A stretch of DNA of 64,000 bases from Mariniflexile sp. TRM1-10 (GTDB lineage: Bacteria > Bacteroidota > Bacteroidia > Flavobacteriales > Flavobacteriaceae). The notes below the pieces were generated by a model that ran no database searches, was not told the DNA's origin, and worked only from the letters and a program-made list of their open reading frames with translations. Where the stretch lies: NCBI RefSeq assembly GCF_003425985.1, contig NZ_CP022985.1, positions 1,959,501-2,023,500 of the forward strand, given 5' to 3'. A program made the translations under genes and the position numbers. This document shows positions 62,993 to 64,000 of the stretch, piece after piece (the first letter of the stretch is position 1; each line of letters starts with the position of its first letter).

Positions 62993-63077
62993 CTCACGTC
63001 TTAGGGCGTGGGCTCACTTATTGTTCCTCGGTATACCAGTACCTCTAAGGCAGTAAGCTGAGTTCCACGCCTTTTTT
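62993..63077 (+). ncRNA. Structured leader / attenuator-like RNA
   Basis: GGCGTGG (63005-63011) pairs with CCACGCC (63065-63071), continued inward by CTCA/TGAG and CTTATTG/CAGTAAG pairs; six T follow (63072-63077), as in a terminator. The same GGCGTGGG can instead pair with CTCACGTC (62993-63000) across a TTAG loop, giving mutually exclusive hairpins. The apical part has GGTATACC. It lies 109 bases before the 63186 gene. It may be an attenuator, or a remnant of an IS200/IS605 end, which has hairpins of this look. Confidence 0.5.
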
Positions 63078-63185
63078 GTTCCCGTACACTAAGGGTTTAA
63101 TGGGTCATTGACCTTGTTTTTCAGGTAACTTCAACTTTACATAATACTATAAAAGAAGCATGTATTAACCCTAAACCTGACCCTC

Positions 63186-63533
63186 ATGGAAGACAACAAG
63201 AAACCTATAGACCCCAACTCCTTTATACTGCCACAGCACGATATTTTAGACTCACTGGCCCTGTTGCTGGACAGGTCAAGCCTTAGCAATGCCGTTAAGG
63301 AGCACTGTGGCACGGCGCTCAAGGTTATGGGCATTATATATACCGACCTGGCATACAATACGGGAACACAGCTTTTATCAAGAAAAGAATTCGACACGTT
63401 CTATGGATCGTTACCAAGCGTATATTTTACCAATAGGGAACTGGTATCCATCGATACACTGACCAAGAACATAAAAAGGTGCATCGAAACAAATGACGTT
63501 GTGTCCATTGGCAGGGAAGGCACAAAGCCATGA
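63186..63533 (+). CDS. Small protein of unknown function before the sigma factor gene
   Basis: 115 aa, soluble and helical (DSLALLLDRSSLSNAVKEHC, ALKVMGIIYTDLAYNTGTQL, FDTFYGSLPSVYFTNRELVS). Its stop overlaps the sigma factor start (ATGA), so the two are translated together. It has no membrane helix, so it is not a classical anti-sigma factor of the FecR type. A regulator of the sigma factor is possible from its position. G+C is higher than in the upstream region. I do not recognise the family. Confidence 0.65.
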   Translation: MEDNKKPIDPNSFILPQHDILDSLALLLDRSSLSNAVKEHCGTALKVMGIIYTDLAYNTGTQLLSRKEFDTFYGSLPSVYFTNRELVSIDTLTKNIKRCIETNDVVSIGREGTKP

Positions 63534-64000
63534 GAGAAGGCAGAAAAGAACCAACACTTAAGGACTATAATACGCTTTTTAAGAGTTTGTACCCACAGCT
63601 TTGCGTATTCGCATACAAATACCTTGATAATTTGGAGGCTTCAAAAGATGTTGTCCAGGAGGTTTTTATCAAGGTATGGGAAGACAAAACTACTTTTCAA
63701 GATGAAAGCCATACCACCGGCTATTTTTATAAAGCCGTAAAAAACAGATGCCTCAATCATCTAAAGAGCAAACGTCACCTGCTAACGGAACGTTATGGGC
63801 AGGAAAATCCAGAAATCTATGAGACTGAAGAATTCCTTATGTCCGAGGCCGTAGTCGTGGAAACCACCGTTATCATAGAAAATGCCATCAAAACACTACC
63901 GGCCAAAGCGGCCCAGGTGATAAGGCTCAGCATCAAGGACTATACAAACGATGAGATTGCCAAGGCACTGTCCATTTCCGTCAATACCGTCAAGGACCAT
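63530..64000 (+). CDS. ECF-type RNA polymerase sigma factor, 3' part missing
   Basis: 157 codons are visible. Region 2 is seen in YNTLFKSLYPQLCVFAYKYL, EASKDVVQEVFIKVWED and FYKAVKNRCLNHLKSKRH. Region 4 begins with AIKTLPAKAAQVIRLS and YTNDEIAKALSISVNTVKDH, where the window ends. This is the Bacteroidota ECF group that usually pairs with FecR-type anti-sigma factors and SusC/SusD-like operons downstream, outside this window. The start overlaps the stop of the 63186 gene by four bases. Confidence 0.93.
   Translation, partial: MREGRKEPTLKDYNTLFKSLYPQLCVFAYKYLDNLEASKDVVQEVFIKVWEDKTTFQDESHTTGYFYKAVKNRCLNHLKSKRHLLTERYGQENPEIYETEEFLMSEAVVVETTVIIENAIKTLPAKAAQVIRLSIKDYTNDEIAKALSISVNTVKDH

Overview
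The window reads as the chromosome of a marine or environmental Flavobacteriaceae-type Bacteroidota. The DNA is AT-rich, there is a type IX secretion sorting domain (9599-10597), several promoters resemble the Bacteroidota TAnnTTTG -7 element, and the core gene set (pheS, gpsA, nadD, gmk, yicC) is typical of flavobacteria. No tRNA, rRNA or CRISPR array was seen. The species cannot be named from the sequence alone.

Layout. 1-19.2 kb is mostly housekeeping: a cvpA fragment, pheS, a MarR/GbsR-regulated RND efflux operon (regulator, adaptor, pump, outer-membrane channel), a T9SS cargo protein, gpsA, nadD, gmk and yicC. Two accessory patches interrupt it. One is a 233-238 bp tandem array beside a DUF559 endonuclease gene. 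The other is a pectate lyase gene bracketed by 46-bp direct repeats that double as terminators.

19.3-53.4 kb is the most unusual part: an apparently complete type IV filament / type II secretion-like machine, uncommon in Bacteroidota. A minus-strand operon encodes a response regulator, major pseudopilin, prepilin peptidase, GspE ATPase, three secreted NVGIGT fibre-like proteins, a secretin, and GspL- and GspM-like assembly proteins. A plus-strand operon encodes another NVGIGT protein, a PilP/GspC-like protein, a GspK-like protein with a large extracellular domain, two minor pseudopilins and GspF. Between the two halves lies a polymorphic-toxin island: an NVGIGT protein, a Skp-like chaperone, a lipoprotein, two giant RHS/YD-type proteins (the second with a lipase-like tip), an ankyrin lipoprotein that may be its immunity protein, and further lipoproteins. 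Three copies of one operator architecture (two TAAGG-N5-CCTTA palindromes 22 bp apart, each followed after exactly 22 nt by a -7-like octamer) sit in front of the response regulator, the island and the lipoprotein pair. They suggest a single regulon. A Hint-domain pseudogene with one in-frame stop follows gspF.

53.8-62.2 kb is a second accessory system: an alpha-oxoamine-synthase/GNAT fusion and a class V aminotransferase flank a regulator module. In that module a PAS-AraC type regulator appears to be split by an insertion sequence, and 21-bp tandem direct repeats resembling AraC-family operators lie on both sides. 62.3-64.0 kb holds an XRE regulator, a structured RNA/attenuator-like hairpin, a small unknown protein and the start of an ECF sigma factor gene that runs off the end.
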